Assembly: GCA_964509125.1 (NCBI GenBank)
Contig: CAZDVZ010000003.1
Location: forward strand, 19,987-83,986
DNA from: SIG653 sp964509125
GTDB taxonomy: Bacteria > Bacillota > Clostridia > Oscillospirales > CAG-382
DNA: 64,000 bases
Direction of reading: 5' to 3'
In this document: piece after piece, positions 53,604 through 63,084 of the stretch
Layout of the letters: the number at the start of each line of letters is the position of its first letter
Position numbering within the stretch: position 1 is the stretch's first letter
Made by a program: the position numbers and the translations under genes
The notes under the pieces: model-generated
Told to the model about the DNA's origin: nothing
What the model saw: only the letters and a program-made list of their open reading frames with translations
The model's database searches: none

Positions 53604-54785
53604 TTACAAAACAAAATATGTGGAAACAACTTCGCAGTTTTCAATAAGTTTTTTCTGCTTGCCGTATGTTTCTTCGGGAAGCACTGTTCCAAATTCGCCG
53701 TTAAGCTCTACAAAGTCAAAGCCCGAAATCGGCTTCTTGCTTCTGACAAACAATTTTGTGGGGATCTCGTCCTCAGAGAGAACAAAGCCTTCTTCCGCAT
53801 ATTCCCTAAGCATTGGAAGGGGTTTGCAGCGGATCGCCTCAATTACGTCCGACGCAACAGCGGATGCTGTGGGAAGGCTTCCTGCACCTGCACCGTAGAA
53901 TATGCTTTCGCCCAAAACATTACCCGTAACGGAAATAGCGTTAAACACATCGGAGGTAGCGGCGATGAGAGAAGATTTACACACAAAATGAGGAGCAACA
54001 AGAAGCTTTATCCTATCTCCAACCTTTTCGGCAACGCCAAGGAGCTTTATGGCATACCCCATTTTTTCCGCAAACGCCGTATCTTCGAGAGTGATCTCCG
54101 TAATTCCTTTAACAGGTGTTGCCATTTCCGTAGGAATGATACAATTGAAAGCAATACCACCCAAAATGCATATTTTTCTGAGAGCATCAATACCATCAAC
54201 GTCTGCGGAGGGGTTAGCCTCTGCATATCCCAAACGCTGTGCCTCTTTAAGTGCTGAGGCAAAATCTGTTCCGCACTCTTTCATTTGCGTAAGTATGTAG
54301 TTCGTAGTACCATTCAAAATACCTGCGATCTTCACGACCTTATTTGCCGTAAGAGCGTTCAACATGGCGTTAATTATAGGAATACCGCCACCAACGCTTG
54401 CTTCGTAAAGATAGCTGACACCATTCCTTACAGCACATTCGGAAAGTTCTTTGCCGTATTTTGCAACACATTCTTTATTTGATGTAACTACACTCTTTCC
54501 GCTTTCCAAAGCCGCCTTTGAAAATTCATATGCGGGATGCGACCCGCCCATTGTCTCTACAACCACGGAAACACTTTTATCATTAATAATGGTATTTATA
54601 TCCGTAATAACTCTGTCGGCAAGCTCGTGGCCTTCAAATGTACGGAGATCAAGAATGTACTTAACATCAATAAGAGACTCTCCGTTTCCACCCAATTTTT
54701 TGGAAATATCCTGAGAGTTTTGCTTAATAACTTCCCAAACTCCGCTTCCCACAACGCCAAAACCCATAATTGCAATATTAAACAT
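53604..54785 (-). CDS. hom: Homoserine dehydrogenase
   Basis: Reduces aspartate semialdehyde to homoserine in Thr/Met biosynthesis. 393 residues. N-terminal NAD(P)-binding GFGVVGSGV, catalytic region with VGGGIPIINAMLNAL, GILNGTTNYILTQM and YAEANPSADVDGIDA. The C-terminal ACT-like region is present but short relative to the usual 430-residue form. Solitary here; divergent from galU. Confidence 0.95.
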   Translation of the reverse strand: MFNIAIMGFGVVGSGVWEVIKQNSQDISKKLGGNGESLIDVKYILDLRTFEGHELADRVITDINTIINDKSVSVVVETMGGSHPAYEFSKAALESGKSVVTSNKECVAKYGKELSECAVRNGVSYLYEASVGGGIPIINAMLNALTANKVVKIAGILNGTTNYILTQMKECGTDFASALKEAQRLGYAEANPSADVDGIDALRKICILGGIAFNCIIPTEMATPVKGITEITLEDTAFAEKMGYAIKLLGVAEKVGDRIKLLVAPHFVCKSSLIAATSDVFNAISVTGNVLGESIFYGAGAGSLPTASAVASDVIEAIRCKPLPMLREYAEEGFVLSEDEIPTKLFVRSKKPISGFDFVELNGEFGTVLPEETYGKQKKLIENCEVVSTYFVL

Positions 54786-54885
54786 AAAAAAGTACCTAAC
54801 CTTCCGTTTAGCTTATATCTCATACATATTATCACACTTCTTGAGGTTTTTCAAGTATTTTCTTAATTATTGATGAAAAAGTTTA

Positions 54886-54914
54886 TTGACAATGGTTATA
54901 AATTGAAGTATAAT
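54886..54914 (+). promoter_or_regulatory. Sigma-A promoter of the galU operon
   Basis: TTGACA, 17-bp spacer, TATAAT, 53 bp before the ATG at 54967. Confidence 0.9.
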
Positions 54915-54966
54915 GTTCTAAAGTAGAAGAATTATAATTATTTGAAACATAAATGTGAGGATTGTC

Positions 54967-55839
54967 ATGAGTAAAATCAGAAAAGCGGTGATTCCCGCCG
55001 CAGGACTTGGTACAAGAATGCTTCCCGCTTCCAAAAGCGTTCCAAAAGAGATGTATCCCGTAGTTGACCGCCCCGCTATACAATTTCTTGTAGAAGAAGC
55101 GGCAAAATCGGGAATTACGGACATACTTATTATTACCGCCAGAGGAAAAGAAGCCATAGAGTCATATTTCGACAAAAACTTCGACTACAACATTAAGCTG
55201 AAAGCATCGGGTAAAAACGAAGAACTTTTGGAGCTTGAACGGATAGAGAATTTAGCAAACATCTATTTTCTCCGTCAAAAAGAGGCAAAGGGGTTGGGGC
55301 ACGCTGTTTTATGCGCCAAAAACTTTGTTGGTGACGAGCCTTTCGCCGTATTGTACGGTGATGATATGATAATCTCGGAAACGCCCGTTACGAAACAGCT
55401 TTCTGACATTTTTGAAGAACACCAAAAAACAGTTGTGGGCGTTAAAGAAGTGCCCACTGAAAAGGTTTTGAAATATTGCTCACTAAAAACAGAGCCTATG
55501 GACAAAAAAGGGCTTTTTTCCGTTTCCGATATGATTGAAAAGCCCAAAATAAGTGAGATATTCTCAAACTACTCCATTTTAGGCAGAGTTATTCTTCCTT
55601 CCGAGATCTTTCAGATTTTGGAAAACACAAAACCGGGAGCGGGCGGTGAGATTCAGCTTACAGACGCCATGGCGTGTCTTGCGAAGCGAGACGGAATTTT
55701 GGCATATGATTACGAAGGAACACGTTATGACATGGGAAGCAAATTAGGATTTATTATGGCGAATATTGACGTGGGATTAAAGCACCCCGAAACTGCAGAA
55801 GGCTTGAAACAATATTTAAAGGGTCTTAAATTAGACTGA
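54967..55839 (+). CDS. galU: UTP-glucose-1-phosphate uridylyltransferase
   Basis: Makes UDP-glucose for wall and capsule glycans. 290 residues from the ATG that follows GAGG by 6 bases (a GTG four codons earlier is possible). Nucleotide-binding VIPAAGLGTRMLPASKSVPKE, then VYGDD-like FAVLYGDDMI with the metal Asp, and a conserved AMACLA region. First gene of a long plus-strand operon. Confidence 0.96.
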   Translation: MSKIRKAVIPAAGLGTRMLPASKSVPKEMYPVVDRPAIQFLVEEAAKSGITDILIITARGKEAIESYFDKNFDYNIKLKASGKNEELLELERIENLANIYFLRQKEAKGLGHAVLCAKNFVGDEPFAVLYGDDMIISETPVTKQLSDIFEEHQKTVVGVKEVPTEKVLKYCSLKTEPMDKKGLFSVSDMIEKPKISEIFSNYSILGRVILPSEIFQILENTKPGAGGEIQLTDAMACLAKRDGILAYDYEGTRYDMGSKLGFIMANIDVGLKHPETAEGLKQYLKGLKLD

Positions 55840-55846
55840 GGGACAT

Positions 55847-56332
55847 ATGGAACGAATAAGTAAAGAAAACTACTATTTAAATATTGCTCAAACCGTATCC
55901 AGCAGAGGCACTTGCCTTAGGAAAAAATTTGGAGCGATTATAGTAAAAAATGACGCAATAATCTCCACGGGATATACAGGCGCGCCCAGAGGGAGAGTAA
56001 ACTGCTGCGACAGAAAAACCTGTCTCAGAGATGAAATGAACATCCCCAGAGGCGAAAGATATGAGCTTTGCCGTTCGGTGCACGCAGAGGCAAACGCAAT
56101 TATCAGCGCATCCCGCGAGCAAATGCTTGGTGCGGATCTATACCTTGCTTGCACGGATCCAAAAACGGGAGCCGTCATCGGAGGCACCACAAGCTGTCAG
56201 ATGTGCAAACGTCTTGTTATCAATTCGGGGATAAGACGTGTTATCGTCCGTGAAACGGAAGATACATACACCGTCTATCATGTTGAAGATTGGATCATAA
56301 ACGATGACAGTTTAGGTCGGATAGGTTATTGA
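55847..56332 (+). CDS. Deoxycytidylate deaminase family protein (ComE-B like)
   Basis: 161 residues. Zn-dependent cytidine/dCMP deaminase fold: RSVHAEANAI supplies the Zn-binding His and catalytic Glu, and TSCQMCKR the two Cys ligands. An inserted Cys-rich stretch (VNCCDRKTCLRDE) is typical of dCMP deaminase/ComEB. It would convert dCMP to dUMP for thymidylate synthesis. It starts 7 bases after galU. Confidence 0.93.
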   Translation: MERISKENYYLNIAQTVSSRGTCLRKKFGAIIVKNDAIISTGYTGAPRGRVNCCDRKTCLRDEMNIPRGERYELCRSVHAEANAIISASREQMLGADLYLACTDPKTGAVIGGTTSCQMCKRLVINSGIRRVIVRETEDTYTVYHVEDWIINDDSLGRIGY

Positions 56333-56334
56333 GG

Positions 56335-57093
56335 ATGAAAAAAGCCAAAAAAACGTCAGAAAACAGAAGCATCAAAGAACAAAAGAAAAAATCAAGCAAG
56401 GAAAAAAAAGAGTTTATCATCGCTCTTTGCATTGTCATATTCATCGTATTTCTCCTTGTCATTTCCAAGTTTTTACCGGGGATGATAGACGATCTTAAAT
56501 ACAAAATGAGTCTTGTGGAATTTACAATGGGAGAAAATTGCATAATCGATGACGAGGGCAACACCTTTTATATGCTAAGTCCCGCAGTGGAAGCCATAAA
56601 CGAAGACACACTTTACGGCAACATGGAAGATATGGAATTTTACCGTATTTATTTTATGACAAACGAGGGCGAAACACCAAAATATATTGTGGAAAATTTA
56701 GGCGAATATTTGGGATATGTATACAGGCTGGAAAGTGAGGAAAACATCACACTTTCAAATTTTGATTCCATAGCCGCAGACATTTTCTTATCCGAAGCAG
56801 AAACTCCCCACGATCACTTTATTGCCCATGACAAATATTTGGAAAACGGCGGAAGCTCATCTAACGACGAAGATATGGTAAACCTTTTAACCGAATCGTT
56901 GTTAAACGGAGAGCCTACCTCCGCTCCAACCGTATCATCTTCTTTGAAAATCAAACTTAAATCGCAAAAATATCCGGGGTTATACTATGTTACAATGTAT
57001 ATAGAGGATGAAAGCGGAGTTTCTTACTTATACGACGTGGGAAGCGGAAAATATGTAAATTGCCCCGATGAGCTTACTGTGAGGTTATCATAA
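56335..57093 (+). CDS. Single-pass membrane protein of unknown function
   Basis: 252 residues from the ATG (a TTG two codons upstream overlaps the previous stop). A very basic cytoplasmic N-terminus (KKAKKTSENRSIKEQKKKSS), one membrane helix (about 28-46) and an acidic extracellular domain of about 200 residues. No family recognised. It overlaps or abuts both neighbours, so it is in the galU operon. Confidence 0.8.
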   Translation: MKKAKKTSENRSIKEQKKKSSKEKKEFIIALCIVIFIVFLLVISKFLPGMIDDLKYKMSLVEFTMGENCIIDDEGNTFYMLSPAVEAINEDTLYGNMEDMEFYRIYFMTNEGETPKYIVENLGEYLGYVYRLESEENITLSNFDSIAADIFLSEAETPHDHFIAHDKYLENGGSSSNDEDMVNLLTESLLNGEPTSAPTVSSSLKIKLKSQKYPGLYYVTMYIEDESGVSYLYDVGSGKYVNCPDELTVRLS

Positions 57094-57542
57094 TGGTGAT
57101 CATCCATCCACTGACAGATGAGCTTTGCCATGAAGCGTCGCTTTTGGAAAAACGATGTTTATCTACAGCGTGGAGCGAAAATCAGCTTAGAGAGATCGTA
57201 TCAAATCCCTGTTACTTATACGTAACAGCAACGGAAAACGGACAACTTTTAGGAGTAGGCGGTGTTATTTGTACCTCGCCGGATTCTTGTGAAATCTTCA
57301 CCGTTGCCGTTGATGAAACTCAAAGAGGGAAAGGAATTGGTAAAAGCATCGTTTCTTCTCTTTTGAAATTTTGTAAAGAAAAAACGGGAGATTCGGTTTT
57401 TTTGGAAGTGGAAGACGGAAACACATCTGCAATTTCACTTTATCTAAAATCAGGCTTTGTTTCCGTAGGCAGACGAAAAGGGTTTTATGGTGGCAAAGAC
57501 GCAATTATTATGACAAAACAACTTAAAGAAAGCGAAATATAA
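57093..57542 (+). CDS. rimI: Ribosomal protein alanine N-acetyltransferase, GNAT family
   Basis: 149 residues. GNAT fold with acetyl-CoA-binding VDETQRGKGIGKSIVSSLLKF and the following LEVEDGNTSAISLYLKSGF. Overlaps the previous stop by one base and is directly followed by tsaD, an order seen in many Firmicutes. RimI acetylates the N-terminal Ala of S18 in E. coli; the target here is inferred. Confidence 0.9.
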   Translation: MVIIHPLTDELCHEASLLEKRCLSTAWSENQLREIVSNPCYLYVTATENGQLLGVGGVICTSPDSCEIFTVAVDETQRGKGIGKSIVSSLLKFCKEKTGDSVFLEVEDGNTSAISLYLKSGFVSVGRRKGFYGGKDAIIMTKQLKESEI

Positions 57543-58622
57543 ATGGAAAGTCTTTTTGATTTAAAAAAGGCAGACGGAAAAGACAGGGTAGTTCTCGCCA
57601 TAGAGTCATCCTGCGACGAAACATCCGTTGCCATAGTTAAAAACGGCAGAGAACAGCTTAGCTGTGCAACTGCGACGCAAACAGATATTCACGCCTTATA
57701 CGGCGGCGTTGTACCCGAAATCGCATCCAGAGCACATACAGAGGCGATATGCGGTCTTACGGAAAAGGCGCTAAAGGATGCGGGCATGACTTTGGACAGC
57801 ATAGATGCCATTGGAGTTACAAACACCCCCGGACTTATCGGTGCGCTTCTTACAGGTGTATGCTTTGCAAAAGGGCTGGCGTACACTTTGAAAAAGCCGC
57901 TTATTGCCATAGATCACATTAAAGGGCATACCGCCGCAAATTATCTTTGCTTTCCCCAACTTGAACCTCCATTTACCGCACTTGTGGTAAGCGGTGGACA
58001 CACTTCCCTATTTGCCGTGGATTCATATACAGATTATCGTGTTATAGGATCCACAAGAGACGATGCGGCAGGAGAAGTTTTTGACAAGGTTGCAAGAGTT
58101 TTAGGGCTTCCATATCCCGGCGGCGCCGCCATGGATAAATTGGCATCGGAAGGCGATCCGAAGGCGTTAAAACTCACCGTAAGCCATGTGGAAGGAAGCA
58201 AATACGATTTTTCCTTTTCCGGACTCAAAACTGCGGTAATCAATAAGGTGCATCAGCTCACCCAAAAAGGCGATGAGCTTGATCATAAGACAAAATGTGA
58301 CATTGCCGCTTCAATGACATATGCCTTGATAAAAACCATTACAACACGTCTTGAAGCGTATTTTGAAGAATATCCCGAAATAAAGGGCAGGCCCATTGTC
58401 TTAGCAGGCGGTGTTGCGGCAAATTCCCATTTGAGAAAAGCCATAAAGGAAACAACAGATAAATACGGAGCATCGCTTTATCAACCGCCCATATCTCTTT
58501 GCGGAGACAATGCGGCGATGATTGCCGCCCAAGGCTTTTATGAGCCCATCTTGTCGGAAAGAGACGCTTTGACCCTTAATGCATACGCAACAGCAAGAAT
58601 AAACCCTTTAAAAAAGAAATAA
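57543..58622 (+). CDS. tsaD: tRNA threonylcarbamoyladenosine transferase TsaD
   Basis: Transfers the threonylcarbamoyl group to A37 of tRNAs reading ANN codons. 359 residues, Kae1/Gcp family: IESSCDETSVAIV, DIHALYGGVVPEIASRAH, metal-binding HIKGH and a VVSGGHTSLF phosphate-binding element. Starts directly after rimI. Partners TsaB and TsaE are not in the window. Confidence 0.96.
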   Translation: MESLFDLKKADGKDRVVLAIESSCDETSVAIVKNGREQLSCATATQTDIHALYGGVVPEIASRAHTEAICGLTEKALKDAGMTLDSIDAIGVTNTPGLIGALLTGVCFAKGLAYTLKKPLIAIDHIKGHTAANYLCFPQLEPPFTALVVSGGHTSLFAVDSYTDYRVIGSTRDDAAGEVFDKVARVLGLPYPGGAAMDKLASEGDPKALKLTVSHVEGSKYDFSFSGLKTAVINKVHQLTQKGDELDHKTKCDIAASMTYALIKTITTRLEAYFEEYPEIKGRPIVLAGGVAANSHLRKAIKETTDKYGASLYQPPISLCGDNAAMIAAQGFYEPILSERDALTLNAYATARINPLKKK

Positions 58623-58644
58623 TAACGAGTAAAGGAAACATAGA

Positions 58645-59793
58645 ATGGATAGAAACACATACATAAACGAAGCCACCGCAAAATTTCAGGCATTGCTTAC
58701 AGAACAGCTTGACAGAGCGGAAAATATAAAGAAAACAAAGGATTTTGTGGATTTTAAAAAGCTTGATAAAATAATTATCGGTGTTTGCGGCGGTGACGGC
58801 ATCGGCCCTTACATATCCGCAGTTGCAAAAACCGTTTTGGAGCATTTACTTTCAAAAGAAATCGAAAGCGGGAAAGTGGAGCTTCGAAACATTGACGGAC
58901 TTACAATAGAAAACAGAGCCGCTGTAGGAAAAGCCATTCCCGACGATGTAATGGAGGAGCTTAAAGCTTGCCACGTTATTTTAAAAGGGCCTACAACCAC
59001 TCCCAGAGCAGGCGATCCATGGCCCAATATTGAAAGCGCAAATGTTGCCATGAGAAAGGCACTTGATCTTTTTGCCAATCTTCGCCCTGTTAAGATCCCC
59101 GCAGAAGGTGTTGACTGGACGTTTTTCAGAGAAAATACAGAGGGCGCATATGCTGTGGGCAGTAAAGGCATCCACGTAAGCGACGATCTTTCTCTCGACT
59201 TCACCGTTACCACAACAGAAGGCACGGAAAGAATTGCAAGACTTGCTTTTGAATATGCAAAAAACAACGGTTATGACCGTGTTACCATAGTTACGAAAGC
59301 AAATGTTATTAAAACCACAGACGGAAAATTTCTCAAGATATGTAAAGAGGTAGCATCAGAATATCCGGACATTACAGTTGACGATTGGTATATCGATATA
59401 ATGACCGCAAAATTAGTTGACGAAAAGCGCAGAAGAGATTTTAAAGTCGTTATCCTTCCAAACCTTTACGGCGACATTATCACCGACGAAGCGGCAGAGC
59501 TTCAAGGCGGCGTTGGAACGGCAGGCAGTGCAAATATCGGAAAACGATACGCCATGTTTGAAGCCATCCACGGCTCAGCGCCCAGAATGGTAACAGAAGG
59601 AAGGGCTATTTACGCCGACCCTTGCTCCATGCTCAGAGCGGTAGTTATGCTTTTAAACCACATAGGAATGCAAGACAAAGCGTCCAAGTTGGACAAAGCC
59701 ATTGACGAATGTATGACAGAAGTAAAAATGACAGGCAGAGAAGACGGCGCAACAAACACAGAATTTGGCGCAAGGATCATTGAGAAGCTTTAA
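58645..59793 (+). CDS. Isocitrate/isopropylmalate dehydrogenase family protein
   Basis: 382 residues, beta-decarboxylating dehydrogenase. GGDGIGP near the start, LRPVKIPAEGVDWTFFREN with the substrate Arg and a Tyr/Asn region, NLYGDIITDEAAELQGG with the metal Asp residues, and IHGSAP in the cofactor region. It is closest in look to the NADP isocitrate dehydrogenase-like group of Clostridia, but substrate preference cannot be settled by eye. Confidence 0.9.
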   Translation: MDRNTYINEATAKFQALLTEQLDRAENIKKTKDFVDFKKLDKIIIGVCGGDGIGPYISAVAKTVLEHLLSKEIESGKVELRNIDGLTIENRAAVGKAIPDDVMEELKACHVILKGPTTTPRAGDPWPNIESANVAMRKALDLFANLRPVKIPAEGVDWTFFRENTEGAYAVGSKGIHVSDDLSLDFTVTTTEGTERIARLAFEYAKNNGYDRVTIVTKANVIKTTDGKFLKICKEVASEYPDITVDDWYIDIMTAKLVDEKRRRDFKVVILPNLYGDIITDEAAELQGGVGTAGSANIGKRYAMFEAIHGSAPRMVTEGRAIYADPCSMLRAVVMLLNHIGMQDKASKLDKAIDECMTEVKMTGREDGATNTEFGARIIEKL

Positions 59794-59795
59794 TT

Positions 59796-60494
59796 ATGAG
59801 AGAACATATTTATACCATTCCGGTAAACGAAGCCTTTGAAAAGTCGGGAGACGACTGTCCTTTTTGCACACTTTACCGAAAGTTGGAAGAAAACGAACTT
59901 GACCTTATTTTGGGCGCTTCAATGATGGAGCCGGATGTTCGAATCGAAACAAACAAAAAAGGGTTTTGTACATATCACTATGGGAAAATGCTCCCTCGCA
60001 AAAACAGGTTGGGAATCGCTCTTATGCTTCAAAGTCACATAGAAGAAGTTAAAAAAGAGGTAAAGCAAGGAGGATTTTTTTCCAAAGACCGTGGAGACAG
60101 ACCTTGCAAGAACATAAAAAAGCTTGAAGAAAGCTGTTATATTTGCGACAGGATAGAAAACAATCTTTCGGGTATGTTTCTGACTGCGGTATACTTATTT
60201 GAGGAAGAAAAAGAGTTTAGAAAAAAATTCGAAGGGCAAAAAACTTTTTGCCTCCCCCACTATAAAAGGCTTTTGGAAGCTTCTAAAAATATAAACAAAC
60301 AAGCCAAAGCCGAACTTGAGGCCACTGCGCAGAAAATTCTTTTTGCGTCTTTGGATTCTCTGTACGAGGATGTAAGCCTGTTTTGCAAAAAGTTTGATTA
60401 TAGGTTTGATTCCCTACCCTGGGGAAATTCCAAAGACTCCATTGAAAGAATCGTCGCCATGCTAACCTCAGAAGACTACAGGTTGAAAAAATAA
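59796..60494 (+). CDS. DUF6062 family protein
   Basis: 232 residues. Begins REHIYTIPVNEAFEKSGDDCPFCTLYRKLE and has further Cys pairs (CYICDRIE; FCLPHYKR), giving a Cys/His pattern that could bind a metal. Matches the DUF6062 family, frequent in Oscillospiraceae. Function unknown. It starts 2 bases after the dehydrogenase stop. Confidence 0.87.
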   Translation: MREHIYTIPVNEAFEKSGDDCPFCTLYRKLEENELDLILGASMMEPDVRIETNKKGFCTYHYGKMLPRKNRLGIALMLQSHIEEVKKEVKQGGFFSKDRGDRPCKNIKKLEESCYICDRIENNLSGMFLTAVYLFEEEKEFRKKFEGQKTFCLPHYKRLLEASKNINKQAKAELEATAQKILFASLDSLYEDVSLFCKKFDYRFDSLPWGNSKDSIERIVAMLTSEDYRLKK

Positions 60495-60524
60495 TTATAG
60501 GGTTTTGCCCGCAAGGAACGACAT

Positions 60525-61226
60525 ATGTCAGAATACCTTTCAAAAATCACAGATATTTTAAACCGAATAGAAAAAGAAGAGGAAGAAGGCATTTCCGCCG
60601 CGTCGCGTTTTGTGGCAGAATCAATTAAAAACGACGGTTTGATCTTTACCTTCGGGTGCGGTCACTCTCACCTCCCCGGCCTTGATGCATTTTACAGAGC
60701 AGGCGGACTTGCAAATGTGTCGCCCATGCTTGATACGGACTTAATGCTTCACAACGGTGCGGCGAAATCAAGCAGAATGGAAAAAATGTCCGGGATAGCA
60801 TCAGAAATATTCCGAAGATATTCACTTACAAAAAATGATGTGCTGTTTGTTTTTTCCGCTTCGGGAAAAAACAATGTTCCCATTGAAATGGCGAAGATTG
60901 CACGAGAAAACGGAATTAGAACCATAGGCATTTCATCGTCTTCTTATTTTGAAAAAGGCGGCGCACTTCATCAATACGTAGATGTTCACATTGATTGCAA
61001 AGTGCCCTACGGTGATGCTTGCATTTCCGTTGGAAACGCCACCATGGGCGGACTTTCTACCGCCACAAACTGTTTTATTTTAAATTCTTGTTTGATAAAC
61101 GGGGCAAAAACCGCCTTGGAAGAAGGCGTAACGCCCCCTGTTTACCTCAGCGGGAACGTGGAAGGCGGCAGAGACCATAACGTAGTTTTAGAAGATCTGT
61201 ATTTTAAAAGGATAAAGCATTTATGA
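60525..61226 (+). CDS. SIS-domain sugar phosphate protein (UPF0309 type)
   Basis: 233 residues. SIS fold with FGCGHSHLPG near residue 45 and LFVFSASGKNNVPIEMAK at about 108, the phosphosugar-binding Ser-rich loop; a C-terminal helix region follows. Similar proteins are isomerases or etherases of amino sugar phosphates. It overlaps the PfkB kinase by four bases, suggesting joint sugar salvage. Confidence 0.9.
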   Translation: MSEYLSKITDILNRIEKEEEEGISAASRFVAESIKNDGLIFTFGCGHSHLPGLDAFYRAGGLANVSPMLDTDLMLHNGAAKSSRMEKMSGIASEIFRRYSLTKNDVLFVFSASGKNNVPIEMAKIARENGIRTIGISSSSYFEKGGALHQYVDVHIDCKVPYGDACISVGNATMGGLSTATNCFILNSCLINGAKTALEEGVTPPVYLSGNVEGGRDHNVVLEDLYFKRIKHL

Positions 61227-62098
61227 GTAAAATCGCGGTTATAGGCTTAGTTGGCAACTCTGCTTTCATGTCAGTGGATGAGTTTCACAAAGCCGGAGAA
61301 ACGGTAAAAGCCAACCACATTCATTTTGAGCCGGGAGGAAAAGGTTTCAACCAGGCAGTAGCCTCATCACGATTTGGGTGTGAAGTCTCTTTTTTAGGTG
61401 CCGTGGGCGCGGAATATAAAAACGAAATTTTGGCTTTTTCCCATAGGGAAAAAATAAAATCATTCTTGATACAAAAAGAAGGCTCTACCGCATTTGCATC
61501 CATCATCACAAACAAAAAAGGCGACACTCAAGTTACTGTATACGGCGGTGCAAGCCTGGATGTGGCAGATTTAGAATCGTTCAAGGGTGAAATCGCCGCA
61601 TCACGCATTTTGCTCATAAACAACGAAGTTCCCGAAGAAGTGAATGTTCGGGCGGTGGAAATCGCAAAAGAAAACGGAGTTTTTGTTATAATGAATCCTG
61701 CACCGTGGAGAAAAATTTCCAAATATCTCGTCCAAAATGTTGATTTATTCACCCCAAACGAAACAGAAACGCGCGGGCTTGAAAATTTAGAAAACATAAT
61801 TGTTACTTTAGGCGCAAAGGGCTGCTACGTAAAAAGCAAAAACATATCTTATCCCTCGGTAAATGCAGGCATTACTATAGATACAACAGGTGCGGGAGAC
61901 ACTTTTACAGGCGTGCTCGCCTCTGTTTTGTCAAAGGGCGGAAATATTGAAAATGGAGTTAAATATGCGTCCATAGCGGCGGGAATCTCCGTTACCAAAA
62001 AATACGCAGCAACATCCATCCCCACCATAAATGAAATTGAACAGTTTTTATTAAATCAAAACCATACCGTTATTGGCCCAAGAGGAATTTTAAAATGA
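61223..62098 (+). CDS. PfkB-family sugar kinase (ribokinase-like)
   Basis: 291 residues. GGKGFNQAVASSRFG (PfkB signature 1) and DTTGAGDTFTGVLASVL (signature 2 with the catalytic Asp). Length and signatures fit ribokinase, but the substrate is uncertain. Start overlaps the SIS gene; end overlaps the acyltransferase gene by four bases. Confidence 0.9.
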   Translation: MSKIAVIGLVGNSAFMSVDEFHKAGETVKANHIHFEPGGKGFNQAVASSRFGCEVSFLGAVGAEYKNEILAFSHREKIKSFLIQKEGSTAFASIITNKKGDTQVTVYGGASLDVADLESFKGEIAASRILLINNEVPEEVNVRAVEIAKENGVFVIMNPAPWRKISKYLVQNVDLFTPNETETRGLENLENIIVTLGAKGCYVKSKNISYPSVNAGITIDTTGAGDTFTGVLASVLSKGGNIENGVKYASIAAGISVTKKYAATSIPTINEIEQFLLNQNHTVIGPRGILK

Positions 62099-63060
62099 TC
62101 TTTTTCATCACTTTTTTAAGAGCGTTGGCGGCTTGTCTTATTACAAATTCACATTATACCGGGGTATATCCCACGGACATTATTGCCTCAGGCGGTTTAA
62201 TTGGTGACATACTTTTCTTTGCCGTTTCGGGATATTGTCTTTATAATGTACGGGGAAATTTTCCCAAATGGTACGGAAAAAGGCTTTACAGATGTTACCT
62301 GCCGGTAATTATTATAACTATCGTTTACATGATTCTCGGTTTCTATAAACTAAATCATCACTCTCTCCTGTGGTGGTTTGTTTATCCCACTGAATATCAC
62401 TTCGTTTCCTCCATAGTTATACTTTACATTCCCTATTTCATTATCCTTAAGGTGAACGCTTTAAAAAAAAGGATTCCGCAGTTAATGATATGTATTGGCG
62501 TTGCCGCTTTTGCCGTTTACATACTTTGGGTTGACAAAACCGTATACAACATAGACGGAGTGCGTAATCAGTTTATTAAATTTTTATTTATGGAAAGCTT
62601 ACTTTTAGGAGCATATTTCAAGCAAAACGACCAAAAATTCAGAAACAAGTTTTCACCATTGTTGCCTATTGGTACTTTTGTAGCTTTTGTGGCATATTTT
62701 GCAAGTAAGTTGGCTTTTTCAAGCTACGAAAAGCTTGCCCCGTTCCAGATATTAAACCAAATAATTATTTTTGTTCTGTTGTATTTACTTTTCAGGCTTT
62801 TCGCCTCGTTGGATTCAAAGCTTGCCGCTTTTCCACAGTGGTTAAAATCTGTTATTAATTTTATCGCAAGCATGACTTTGGAAATTTACGTTGTTCAGTC
62901 TGTACTTATAAACTTATTGAAAAATATTGCCCCATTCCCTCTGAATTGGATTGCCATCACGGCGGCTATAGTTCTTGCGGCGTTTATACTTCATATTCTT
63001 TGTAAGTCAATAATCAAATTCACCGACCGTTTAGGAAGCAAAGCAAAAAACGCACCGTAA
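62095..63060 (+). CDS. Membrane acyltransferase, acyltransferase 3 family
   Basis: 321 residues with about ten membrane helices. The N-terminal FLRALAACLITNSHY has the family Arg and His, followed by FFAVSGYCLYNVRG. Such proteins O-acetylate sugars of exported glycans or lipids. Overlaps the kinase gene by four bases. Confidence 0.87.
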   Translation: MIFFITFLRALAACLITNSHYTGVYPTDIIASGGLIGDILFFAVSGYCLYNVRGNFPKWYGKRLYRCYLPVIIITIVYMILGFYKLNHHSLLWWFVYPTEYHFVSSIVILYIPYFIILKVNALKKRIPQLMICIGVAAFAVYILWVDKTVYNIDGVRNQFIKFLFMESLLLGAYFKQNDQKFRNKFSPLLPIGTFVAFVAYFASKLAFSSYEKLAPFQILNQIIIFVLLYLLFRLFASLDSKLAAFPQWLKSVINFIASMTLEIYVVQSVLINLLKNIAPFPLNWIAITAAIVLAAFILHILCKSIIKFTDRLGSKAKNAP

Positions 63061-63084
63061 AAATCGAAAGGGTTGAATTTCAGA

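Noticed and set aside
54786..54966. Regulatory leader (riboswitch or T-box) before hom or galU
   Set aside because: The region is short, with a plain promoter, and shows no recognisable aptamer or T-box sequence.
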